Assembly: GCA_030142905.1 (NCBI GenBank)
Contig: JASJOG010000007.1
Location: 4,481,001 to 4,545,000 of the forward strand
Length of the DNA: 64,000 nt
DNA from: Heliopora coerulea
Lineage: Eukaryota; Cnidaria; Anthozoa; Scleralcyonacea; Helioporidae
Reading direction: 5' to 3'
The notes under the pieces were generated by a model. The model made no database searches. It was not told where the DNA came from and saw nothing but the letters and a program-made list of their open reading frames with translations. How positions within the stretch are numbered: position 1 is the first letter of the stretch; every line of letters begins with the position of its first letter. A program made the position numbers and the translations under genes. Shown one piece after another: positions 55,001 to 64,000 of the stretch.

Positions 55001-58000
55001 CTAACAGAAAAAAACTATGCCTATACATTCCTGATGTACATACAGTATCTTGGTTATTTCTTAAATATCTAACGCCTACCTGAAATAAGTTGGTAGCTAG
55101 CATGGATAGAATGACCAAACACCCCTGTAACCTTTCAAGTTTGAAACCTTCAGTTTGAAATACCTTCCACGTCTTCCTGATGTTTTCGTTGCTCTAAAAC
55201 AAATAATATATAGAGCTGCTCGTTACTTCTCCAGTTTAGAAAATCTTGAAAGCTTTAAAAACAACATGTCAGTTCCATACATTAATAAGCTGTGTCTGAT
55301 TTCAGTTCATTGAGTGCAAATGAACTAGATGTACCATAGGCGTAGAGTATTGGGGTTGAGAGGCTTAGCCCCCCTGAAATTTTAAAGCAATTGACATGCG
55401 ATTGGTGAGATAGGCTCATTGACGTCATGGTTAGGGTTATATGATCGTCAAAGTCTCCTTATTTCTTCTACCAAAAGGCAGTTTACCCTTACGATCTAAC
55501 TCGTGGCACATGGCTCAGTACAGCTACGTTTTAGCTTATAAACCGAGTTGAGGTGACTTGTGCCGTGTCGACACAATTGCTACTCTGCTTCTTGAGGAAT
55601 GCAAGTTTGGCGTCCTTTCTTAAACTTCTGGCGGGATTACAGGCAGACGGCAACATAGCACGACTCTGCTTTTTAAACCAAAGACAACCGAGCAGTGCTG
55701 AAAATATGCCCGCACAAACTTAGGGGCTGATTACGTGAGACCGGTTCGAAAAATAAGCTCGGACCGGTCTCACTCATTTCGGGTGGTGGACCGACACGAA
55801 TGAGTTCAAACCGGTTCGAACTCGGACCGGTACGAGATTTTCTTCATGAAAACGCGAAATCTCCCCAGGTCAACCATTGATAAAGCAAAGAACAAGTGAA
55901 GCATTGTTGCTGGGAACAAAAATTTGGAATGTGGACTGAAATGTTTGCAAGAGCATGGCATTAGTTTCATTCCAGTCTCGTGTAAACACTTTTACATTCA
56001 GAAAATTTTCACTTTGGTAGCGGTCTGAATTCGGGCCGGTCTCATGTGATCAGTCCTAAGCCTGAATGAACTTTTGGAATGCGGCAGTAGGTAGCATGAA
56101 ATATCGTCGTTTAAAAATAAGTTGAGACGTGTAACATCACCTGACCGAGGAAAGATTCTTTTTATAAATTTAATTTAAGCACAGCCTTTTCCTGCCCCGT
56201 GGTATTGTGCAAGCAAGGTCTCGATAACACATTGAAAACTCGAGCGAGATTGTAGTGTGCGGACAGAAAGGGGCGTTGGGTCCTAAGTCACCCCATGTAT
56301 CCGCTTATGTGAGTATATTCTGCTGAAGAAGAAACCATCAAAGCTTTAGAAACCTTCAAAGGTTCAAACCTTTTTTCTACCTCGTTTGCTTGTTAGTATA
56401 AGACGAAGCAAAATCCGAATAAAAGCGACATCTTGAAAAACCCAAGATATAGGTTATAAACAAGATTAAACATTCAGTCTAACCATAATTAAAACTAACC
56501 ATTTCAATATTTAGCCTTGTTTATAACTTATATCTTGGGTTTTTCAAGATGTCGCTTTTATTCGGATTTTGCTTCGTCTTATACCACTTAAAGTTGTCGT
56601 CTGGTGCTGGGTTCTTTGCCTGTAAGTAAATAGCTGAAAGTGGCAATCCTTGACTTGTAATACTTAATACTCAATAATCTTTCTTAAAAAAACTGTAGGG
56701 CCACAATTAGTTGTAAGCTGCTATGGCCCAGATGTCTTTGGTCATGATGTTGTACGAGGATATGGAGCAGTTCACGTACCTCTTTCTCCGGGAAGGTAAA
56801 CTGTAATAAACTGTTACAAGTAACAAATACAATATGAACTGCCAAACATTAATGAATTTACAAGACATGACGTGGTATATGCATTGCAGTTCAAATGAGT
56901 ATAAATGTACATTACAAAGAATAAAAATGCATTTAAATCTCCATTTTCGCCTACTGTTTTCGAGGCGCGAGCCATTTGTACCAAGAAAATCAAAGGAAAA
57001 AATTTATATCAGTGATGACTACGTAATTTCGCGATCTTGAAGATGGGTACTCGTTCGAAGTTGGGCGCTTATTCGAAGGTGCTCTCACACGCTCCACTTT
57101 GCATCATTTTCAATTCATGAGGATACTCTCTTTTTAGAGAATAACAAAAACAAAAGATCGGGAGTTTATTTCAATTTAGCGAAACAAAACAGAATAGATA
57201 AGCCATTGGCAAGCAGGTTGAAGAGGAGATGCTGCGATTGCAAGATCTTTGTGCGCACATGGACATACCAGTTCAAAATTTGAGAATGACACCATGCACT
57301 CTTCTTGTGGGACAGTGAAAACATTAAATCGAAATTAGACCAAAGCTTAAATTTCCGTCTTATTATTGAGGAGGACAAGTTACATCGGGCCAGAAAACTA
57401 TTATAAATATTGGGGCGGGTGCTTATTCGCAGGTGGACGCTTATTTCTCAAACTCATTAATTCACGAAGACAAAACAAAAGAAATACATAATTAATCAGT
57501 ATTTAGAAATCGGAGGAAGATTACAGCTGAATTTTTCCAACTTTCGGCTGGATTTTCGCCTGAGATACTGGTTCGTTTGTGATGTAATTTTAAACACTCG
57601 TTTAGTGTTCTTCCTCCGATTTCTAGATACCTCGAAACTCGTTAAAAAAACTTGGCTTCGCCTCGTTTTTCTACTTGTTTCTCGGTATCTAGAAATCGGA
57701 GGAAGAACACCAACTCGTACTTGAAATATTACTTCAAAATATATGTTCACGTCTGGGCGCTTATTCGAATTTTTACAGTATTCTGTATCCTATTTATATC
57801 TACCACTTGGGTACTCCATTTCTTTGTTTTTCACTCATCACTTATTAATGAGCGTTAGAGGTTAAGATGAGGGAATGAGGGAATAAAAGATGAGGGAATG
57901 AAATAAGAGCTGTCTCTGCCGTGTACGTGTGTATTATCATAGACAACGTTACTTGTTCTAGAAAACGTTTTTTAGAAAACGTTTCTTATCATAGAGAATT

Positions 58001-60127
58001 TTACTTGTTCTAGAAAATGTTGCCCTGAAATGCATATCAGGGCAACGTTTTACCCAAAGAATACTGAGTTCAAAAGTTTTGTTTTAGATTAAGCCAGCTG
58101 GTCCATTTGAAATTGGTATGCACTTGTAATAGTACAGGATATCAAGACTTGTATTATAACTGGCTATTTACTGTTTACTATATGGCTCTTATTCGCTACT
58201 AGTCTTCCCTACTAGTCGGTCCCTGACAAGTCACAGCCGTATGAGCTGAATTTTAATTCGTCGTCACAGTAAGTTTGTAATTTTCCGCAGCCATTCTCGC
58301 GAAATTCCAATGTTTGTACCAGAGTCATCATCAAGACTTCAAAAGTTTACGAGGTACTGTACATGACAATATTTGCGATTTTCTGTTAATCGTACAACTG
58401 CTGGGTGTTTACGTGTTGAAATTAAAGAATTATATTGAAAAACTAACCATCTTTTGACAGTTGGTTCTTGGGAAGAAGACCCGAATTTGTTGACCCAAAA
58501 GTAGTAGCCCAAGGAGAAGGACGAGAAGGTAAATACAGAATATGTTCCTCCTTCCGAAGTTGCTTGCTTGTGAGAACAAGGGCATATTACTCGTAAAAAA
58601 AGCGTTCGGGAATTTTTGGATTTCCCAATTTTTCAATATTACAATAAGAACTGAACAATGTTGTAATTGGTTTTGCTAGAGGTAGGATGTGGTTGAGTCG
58701 TGTTAATACTTGGTAGTATTAGTTGGAAATGCAGGTACTTGGCCCTATTTTTTTTGTCCATAGGAAGCCAACATTGTCTGGTTAAATTCGATGGAGAACC
58801 GTCTTCAAATTCGTAGTCTCTCAGATGATTTTCACCCATGAATACGTTTAGTTCCCCACGATCGCTGCAACATTTCAAAATACGCTGTACGCTACATTAT
58901 CAACTGTTGCCAGTCGACGTGTCACCTTTCTGACCGTTGCCAAGTTACCAAAGACAAAATAATTGTTCTCTGCCTAGCAACAACAGAAACTCGTTCCTAC
59001 GGTATTTCTTAAAGTAGCACGCGGTTTAGCCAATCTCTTGCAAAAATATCGGTATATCGTAAGCCAATCAGGATTTTTTTATTTTCACAAACAATTTTGG
59101 CAAATTTGGATTTCACATTCGGGCCATTTTTATTACTAGTTGGATTTTTAAGGATTTTCTGAGCTTCTCTAAATGGCCAAATTTTCTGGTTTTTTCGAAG
59201 ATTTTTTTTGGTAATATGCCCCTTGAACACTTCAAGAATGTTTCCTTTTGGTCAGGTTCTCTCACCACTGTCACATGGTTGACCAAGTGTAAGATTGGGG
59301 AAACTAAAATAATTAACAAATTGATTATGAGCCCATAATTTACTTTTGTGAACAATCATAACAGAGGAATTGAGAAGGAATGATCGAAATGTTTAAATAG
59401 AAACTAAAATGATGTTAGATTTTCAAATTTGTTTTGAAAAACAAGGTATAAAGATGGTGTTTTCCCTGGGAAAACTTTCTTTACTCGCCCCTCTTTAACG
59501 TATCAATAATTTGATATTGAGTAGCGTGGCGAACCACGTTGCACCATCTCCTATAGACTACTTTTTTAAGAAATCACGTTTAATTGCCAACCGCATTTGA
59601 TACTTGTAGCTTGTTTTATGGCTTTCAAAACTCTCCCGGACTTCCAAAATGAGTATAAACTCAGGTTGAAACAAATCTTCAGCAACGGCTTTTTTCCACC
59701 CAGGCGCCAACGTTGTCCTTAAGTCGTAAAAAAGGTTTAGGTGTGTACGGAACAACGACGATGTTCAGATTCCCTCTGAAGTCGAAAATTATTCATTCCC
59801 TTTGATTTACATGAAGTATTCTTTTTTGAAGGACTTTGTCTTTTGAAGTTGATGTTGTAGACCTTTGGTCCCGTCAAGCTGTCATACGTGCATGCCTACA
59901 TTGTCAAACGAAGCCTTTATCGAACGTTGTTCTTTGTAGTGACCCGAGTGAGATCACAAGGTAGTGTGAAAGTTACGTTGCAAGTTATCACTCGAGACAT
60001 GAAGAAACTTGGTTACGACTGTGAGCCGGCAAGCGTAGCAATCCCTTCCTTACACAACCCATCCTTACACAACCCATCAGCTGGTACAACAATACGACCA
60101 ACGTCAGGAGAGGATGAAAATGAGTGA
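51955..60127 (+). CDS. B9D1: B9D1, B9 domain-containing transition-zone protein, 7 exons, complete
   Basis: B9D1 is a member of the MKS/B9 complex at the ciliary transition zone, where it helps form the gate that controls protein entry into cilia. Seven plus-strand exons join in phase to 660 bases including the stop, giving 219 residues against 204 in human. The B9 (C2-like) domain spans about residues 8-140. Diagnostic stretches are [57 protein letters not shown], and VTRVRSQGS near the end. Exon 1 has the same 21-residue length as the human first exon. Introns are GT-AG; intron 3 (52389-56698) is the largest. Nothing looks broken. The C-terminal tail is longer than in human and polar. Confidence 0.96.
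52091..52159 (+). CDS. B9D1: B9D1 exon 2
   Basis: Twenty-three codons, [20 protein letters not shown] and VTS. The acceptor follows a long T run (TTTTTTTCCTGTTTTAG). Donor GTAAAC, phase 0. Confidence 0.96.
52277..52388 (+). CDS. B9D1: B9D1 exon 3
   Basis: Residues 45-81: [20 protein letters not shown] then [17 protein letters not shown], with the tryptophan codon split T/GG across intron 3. Donor GTAAGT. Confidence 0.96.
52650..52803. mobile_element. Foldback element with long AT-rich arms
   Basis: About 40 bp arms (AATAAAAATATATGTTGTCT and its complement) with a second nested inverted pair, GGATGTTTTGGTCAAGT and ACTTTGACCAGAACATCC. The whole 154 bp forms one hairpin. It lies 260 bases into intron 3. 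Confidence 0.88.
55728..56058 (-). mobile_element. MITE with ATGAGACCGGT ends, copy B
   Basis: Complete copy: GGGGCTGATTACGTGAGACC at left, and at right the complement of GGACTGATCACATGAGACCG. About 330 bp. Same family as 30341-30698, in the opposite orientation. Confidence 0.85.
56396..56584. mobile_element. Near-perfect 70 bp foldback
   Basis: Arms 56396-56465 and 56516-56584 are reverse complements with about one mismatch; they begin GTATAAGACGAAGCAAAATC. The 50 bp centre is unrelated. It ends about 115 bases before B9D1 exon 4. Confidence 0.93.
56699..56795 (+). CDS. B9D1: B9D1 exon 4
   Basis: Residues 82-113: [20 protein letters not shown] then [11 protein letters not shown], the most conserved block of the B9 domain. 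Acceptor ACTGTAG, donor GTAAAC, leaves AG of a split codon. Confidence 0.97.
57495..57745. repeat. Foldback repeat with CGGAGGAAGAACAC ends
   Basis: 57609-57707 is an inverted repeat (GTGTTCTTCCTCCGATTTCT and its complement). A partial third copy of the arm lies at 57495-57515. Related internal text (CCTCGAA...CTCGTT or TTGGTTAAAAA) occurs at 37545-37620 and 24048-24075. Confidence 0.75.
58291..58353 (+). CDS. B9D1: B9D1 exon 5
   Basis: Sixty-three bases, [20 protein letters not shown] with split serine codons at both ends. Matches [20 protein letters not shown]. Acceptor TTTTCCGCAG, donor GTACTG. Confidence 0.96.
58461..58528 (+). CDS. B9D1: B9D1 exon 6
   Basis: [20 protein letters not shown] then RE, matching [20 protein letters not shown]. 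Acceptor TTGACAG, donor GTAAAT, leaves one base of a valine codon. Confidence 0.97.
58639..58878 (-). CDS. Unidentified antisense open frame in B9D1 intron 6
   Basis: Minus frame with [20 protein letters not shown] and [11 protein letters not shown]. Upstream on the same strand (58900-58990) lie several GTTGCC/GGCAAC words. The sequence is polar and protein-like but I recognise no family, and no second exon was found. It could be chance. Confidence 0.2.
   Translation of the reverse strand: MKCCSDRGELNVFMGENHLRDYEFEDGSPSNLTRQCWLPMDKKNRAKYLHFQLILPSINTTQPHPTSSKTNYNIVQFLL
59560..59880. repeat. Dispersed repeat, copy 1 (pair with 62560-62860)
   Basis: Lies at the end of B9D1 intron 6. A direct, diverged copy lies 3 kb downstream. 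Shared blocks include TTGATACTTGNAGCTTGT, AAAATTATTCATTC and TTGAAGTTGA. The minus frame of both reads K-KAV(A/T)(E/Q)D and (S/T)(Y/F)KYQ, so the ancestor may have been coding. Confidence 0.6.
59940..60127 (+). CDS. B9D1: B9D1 exon 7 with stop codon
   Basis: Residues 158-219: [20 protein letters not shown] and [10 protein letters not shown], matching [20 protein letters not shown] and MRKLGYD of human. The tail contains a 15-base tandem duplication giving [12 protein letters not shown], then an acidic end and TGA. Acceptor TTTGTAG. An AATAAA lies at about 60519. Confidence 0.96.
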
Positions 60128-63100
60128 ATAAGGAAAATCTGGTGTATAGTTCTTTCAACGGAAGTTCAATAATGCAAGAACGAAGTGCAATGTTCGTTGA
60201 ACCCTCAATGGTTCTCGACGTCCAGAAGAGGAAGAATTCAGAAGACCCAATGTTGTCCGATGTTCTTCAGCAGTTTGTTCAGAATACTATTTAATATATT
60301 GGGTATAAGGTATTTAAATGGGTAATGGGGGTAAGTTATTGCTAAAGTGACTTTTCCCACAAGGTACATTTGCTACAGATCAAAAGAGCGTCATCCAAGA
60401 TAAGTGATCTCCAGACATGGCCACGATCTTATCCTCTAGGACGGAGTTTACGACAACACGACGCGGAGATCAGGGATGTCGCGGCCTTGGAATAAGATTT
60501 CACCAACAAAACGAAAGAAATAAATAGTTTGTGATCCTTACAGTATTCTTCAGGCCGTCCTAGCTCCATGGAAGACATAAGGAAGACCATTTCCATGTTT
60601 TCACGACGACAATGGCACTTAAAATACAGAGAGCATTGAGCTGTATTTAACGAACAACGTTAAACAAACGGCTAGAATTGCTTGGAAGCAGTTATTTGGA
60701 AGAAAATGAATGTTCTGAGTTTAGCATGCGCGGTTTTCTTCACGTCCATAGAATTTAAACAACTTAGTTCACTGGCGTCAGCGTCGCAGCTTTCGTAAAC
60801 TCCCCAGGGAAACGAAGGGGAAACTGACTGACAATCTGACTACCAATAGGAAGTGATTGTTACCTAGGTAACTGGCACACGGCTGTAGATTACCGTTAAA
60901 GTACATACACCCTATGTACCTGGGTCTGATGCTCATAAACCACTTAAGAGTAACCAGTTCTTTTCTTGTAATTTGTTGTCGGATGACAACGGCGTCCATG
61001 GAAGGGTTAAGAACATACACTCCGTTTCAGTTGGAAAATGAAACGTCAAACGTTTTCGGTTGTTTAAATTGTTGAGTTGCTTACAAGACTTTCAGAGAAG
61101 ATAATACAAAATCCACGATTCATTTCATGGCCAATGTGTTCTATCAAAACGCTAGATTGTAAGACCCTGTCTAAAATTCTGTTACCGTACTATTCTTACT
61201 TCAACTGCCTTGATTTTACGGTTGCAGTGTTATAATACACGAAACTTTAATCCCGGCGCTCCTTCCACATCTTCCTCTTAAATTCTAATACGAATTAAAT
61301 CAATAAGCAGCGTAGCTGATAAGGTCAAAAGATTCGCAAAAATCTCTCCTTTTTATAAGTGTCTCCATTCTCAAATGTCGACATACCTGTCTCACTACCT
61401 TGAACAAGATTGAAGCTTAAAGACATTTGCTTTGATATCGAGAAACCTATTTACATCTTACTAAACACTCGAGGACTCAGATTCATAAACTAAGGCGATC
61501 ATTCAGAAGACAGAACGCGTCTATTGTCCATTCGGCGCAATATTTTTCCGCTGGCTTTGCCAAGCTGGAATCATTTTGCATGGTCGATTTTTCCAATTCT
61601 TTAGACATATGGTTTTGATCGAGTTGTCCATAGGTTTTTTTCAAGTGACTCGCGAAGTTATAGTTGACAATTTTAGCTGTGCGCCTGCTATTGTTTATAT
61701 ATATCTGTCGTAAATTTAAACTAATATGTAGAGCCTTGACAAAGTTCTAAAGCGATGTAAGTCCGCTTCTTTAACGATCACCTTTTCCCGTGGTGCTATC
61801 ACAGTACCAAATCAAAAGCAATTTTGATATAACCTCTGGCATTGGCTTCCAATATTGCATTGTTTGCGCCGCTGCTGTCAAGATCCTTGCGTTTCCAAGG
61901 GAACGAACATGTCAACTAATTTTTCCACAGAATTTTTAGTACATTAGCTATTGTTGGAAAACCTCCTTCTCCACCCTAAAAAATCTCTCATGGGCGTGAA
62001 TAATAGGGGCGTGGACAATCCCCAACTTGAAAAAGGTGAGACCTGCTGCTCTGTATTTGGATGTATTATGGTAGTTTTAACCCTATCTTTGCCAGAAACG
62101 TTGCGTTTATATGGAAAACCAGGTTTTAATATCACTCTCTTAACTCTTAACTCTGTCTATTCTTCCCTTTTTTGCTGCACCTAATAAAACCATTTTTCAA
62201 AACCAATCTTCACGCCTGTTCCATATGGGCCACATCTGCCCCGCGTATCCTTTTCCACCCCATTCAAATCCCATGCTAAGTGTGGACAGTGGCTTGCAAG
62301 TGGCTTCACTGAAAATCCTACAAATCATAACTTATAAGGAAATGCTTTCAAAATTATAGGCCATTTTGAGTTATTTGTATTTGTGGTTAACAGCGATAAA
62401 CATATGAGCAATTAAATATATGTGTAGATCAACCTGAGTAAAAGTACAGCTGATATGAAGACACTTTGATGTTAGGGACCTTAAAATCCAAGACGGCAAC
62501 TTGAACGACGAGGACCTTTAAAATATTGACATTTAAAAAAACCATGGTTTTATGACCACCCTACTTGATACTTGAAGCTTGTATTTTGACTCCTATAACG
62601 CTCCAGTTCTCCTAAAACGACTGTAGTCTCGGGCGGAACTTAATCTTGAGTCACAGCTTTTTTCACTCCGCGAGATGACGTCGCCCTGAAGACATGAAGA
62701 TGGTCTGGGTGACGTATGGATAACGAGGACGGTGATGAGAATGCACTGGAGAAGAAAAATTATTCATTCTCTTTGTTTTGCGTGAAGAATTCTGTTTAAA
62801 GCGTGTCATCGTTGAAGTTGACCTCATAGATCGTAAGGTCTCGATGATCTATGTTTCTACGGCAGGACTGAAGCCGCTAGGGCGCAGGGGTGGCTCCAGA
62901 GGCGGCTACTGCCTCCATCGGGGAACCTTAGCCCCCTGTCCGGGAAAATTATCAATTCGTCGGGGAATTGTCATGATGATAACGCATTTATATTTAGTCC
63001 AAACTATGAGTACTTGTCATTGATCTACTCAAGAAAAAAAAAAATTCTTCTCTACATGTTATAAACCTAAAAATAAATGCTGTTTCTCGTCAGCTGTTTC

Positions 63101-64000
63101 GATTATTTCCTGCTAAAAATACCATGTTCGATCTTACGATTATGGAATTATCAAGGCGGCGTAGTCCCGATCCTTTTGCTTATACCCCCCGTCGGGAACC
63201 TTAGCTCCTGCGTCGGCGAACTCCTGGTGCCACAGCTGCTCAGGAGTTTAAGGACCACTTCCAAGGTTTGATTGTCGTATACGGCTGTTCGTCCAGCCTC
63301 CAGGGGTATGTTATGCTGTACCAAAGACACAATTCCTACTTTTGATTGGTTAACTAAAGTAGCATTATGTCGAGAAGGCTCCATTAAGTTAGTCGGATAC
63401 ATGAGAATGAATATTTGTATCGTGTTATGTAAACGGGCCTTAAACTGAAACGCCGATGCCAGTAAACAAACTGCTTTTAAAATTTACAGCTGCATGTGAA
63501 GGAAATCAAACATGCCAAACTCAGCATGTTCCTTTCACTTTCTGGTAACTACTTCCAAGCCATTCAAGTTTGTCCTTGATCGTTTTTCGTCAAATACAGC
63601 CCAAAGTTCTTGTTGGTAAGTGCCTATGTAGTTTTCAAAACGTCGAAATCCTCTTCGTCATGTTTTGCGTGGAGCCAGGACGTCAAGAAGAATCTCTAGA
63701 AAATCGCTTATTATTCCTTTTTTTTGTTTTGCAACAGTATTTTAATTGTCTTATCCCAGAGGCTCGTGCTATGTTTTTATTAAACTCACCGCTCTCTTTG
63801 GGACTGACATTTAACAAATAAATGTATCTTTTCGACAAATATGTTTATCTTGAACTCGTAGGATAAACGACATGAAACTCTAAAGATAGTTTTGCAAAGG
63901 TATTAGGGGGAGGAGGAAGAAACGACCCTGGGTACGAAGCTGTTTGACAGTATGGATCCATCATCCCTCAGTGTGGGATTCTCGTGCCCTATAATTGGTT
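60128..64000. other. Region downstream of B9D1, no gene recognised
   Basis: Starts with the B9D1 3' untranslated region (possible AATAAA at 60519). 62560-62860 is a repeat copy paired with 59560-59880. Short GTCGGGAACCTTAGC-type words recur at about 62920 and 63192. The remaining open frames (for example 60778-61020 minus and 63570-63821 plus) have no recognisable domain. Confidence 0.5.

Larger units (their letters stand above)
52389..56698 (+). other. B9D1 intron 3
   Basis: 4.3 kb. Contains the foldback at 52650-52803, a (TA)n run near 53050-53073, the MITE at 55728-56058 and the foldback at 56396-56584. Between 53100 and 55700 I see AT-rich unique-looking DNA only. Confidence 0.7.

Noticed and set aside
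1..64000. CRISPR arrays, operons, bacterial promoters or rRNA genes
   Set aside because: Nothing of the kind is visible. Spliced genes and eukaryotic transposons show this is animal nuclear DNA.

Overview
This window is eukaryotic, intron-rich, AT-rich animal DNA crowded with transposon remnants. The mix points to a cnidarian, most likely a coral or other anthozoan: metazoan ciliary genes with ordinary GT-AG introns, several Penelope-like elements ending in GIY-YIG endonucleases, an IR/DR-type Tc1 element, many short foldback elements, interstitial TTAGGG arrays, and a PAN plus EGF exon gene. The species is inferred, not seen.

Two genes can be assembled with high confidence. The first is IFT140 on the minus strand, a subunit of intraflagellar transport complex A. 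It starts at 33529 and runs off the left edge. Twenty-one exons, all phase-consistent, give about 917 codons: the WD40 half plus the first TPR-type helices. The second is B9D1 on the plus strand (51955-60127), a transition-zone B9-domain protein. It is complete, with seven exons and 219 codons. Both products act in building or gating cilia, IFT-A in retrograde transport and B9D1 at the ciliary gate. They lie about 18 kb apart and are transcribed away from each other.

Between them is a weaker, partial minus-strand gene for a secreted or surface protein (PAN/apple exon 44538-44749, EGF exon 41071-41194, possible leader exon 45432-45480). There is also a possible very short gene divergent from IFT140 (33619-34025) and an orphan first exon with a membrane anchor (45796-45919).

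The rest is mobile DNA. IFT140 introns hold two broken Penelope-like elements (2.3-3.1 kb and 14.0-14.8 kb), a 2.1 kb Tc1 element with long inverted repeats and a SINE inside it (6911-9037), an inverted pair of tRNA-like SINEs, a hAT-like element (21141-21910), a 230 bp MITE, and large purine or tetranucleotide tracts. The 35-51 kb interval holds many foldback elements, a pogo-like element, two near-perfect palindromes that share a conserved hydrophobic micro-ORF, a large inverted duplication around a third GIY-YIG relic, a decayed LINE reverse transcriptase and a fourth GIY-YIG relic.

The most unusual signals are a hairpin motif of the form CTGANGA-stem-GAAAY found at about 14 places at element ends, which resembles a hammerhead core, and the micro-ORF, whose copies differ mainly at silent positions. 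All homology statements rest on recalled family sequences, because no search was run.
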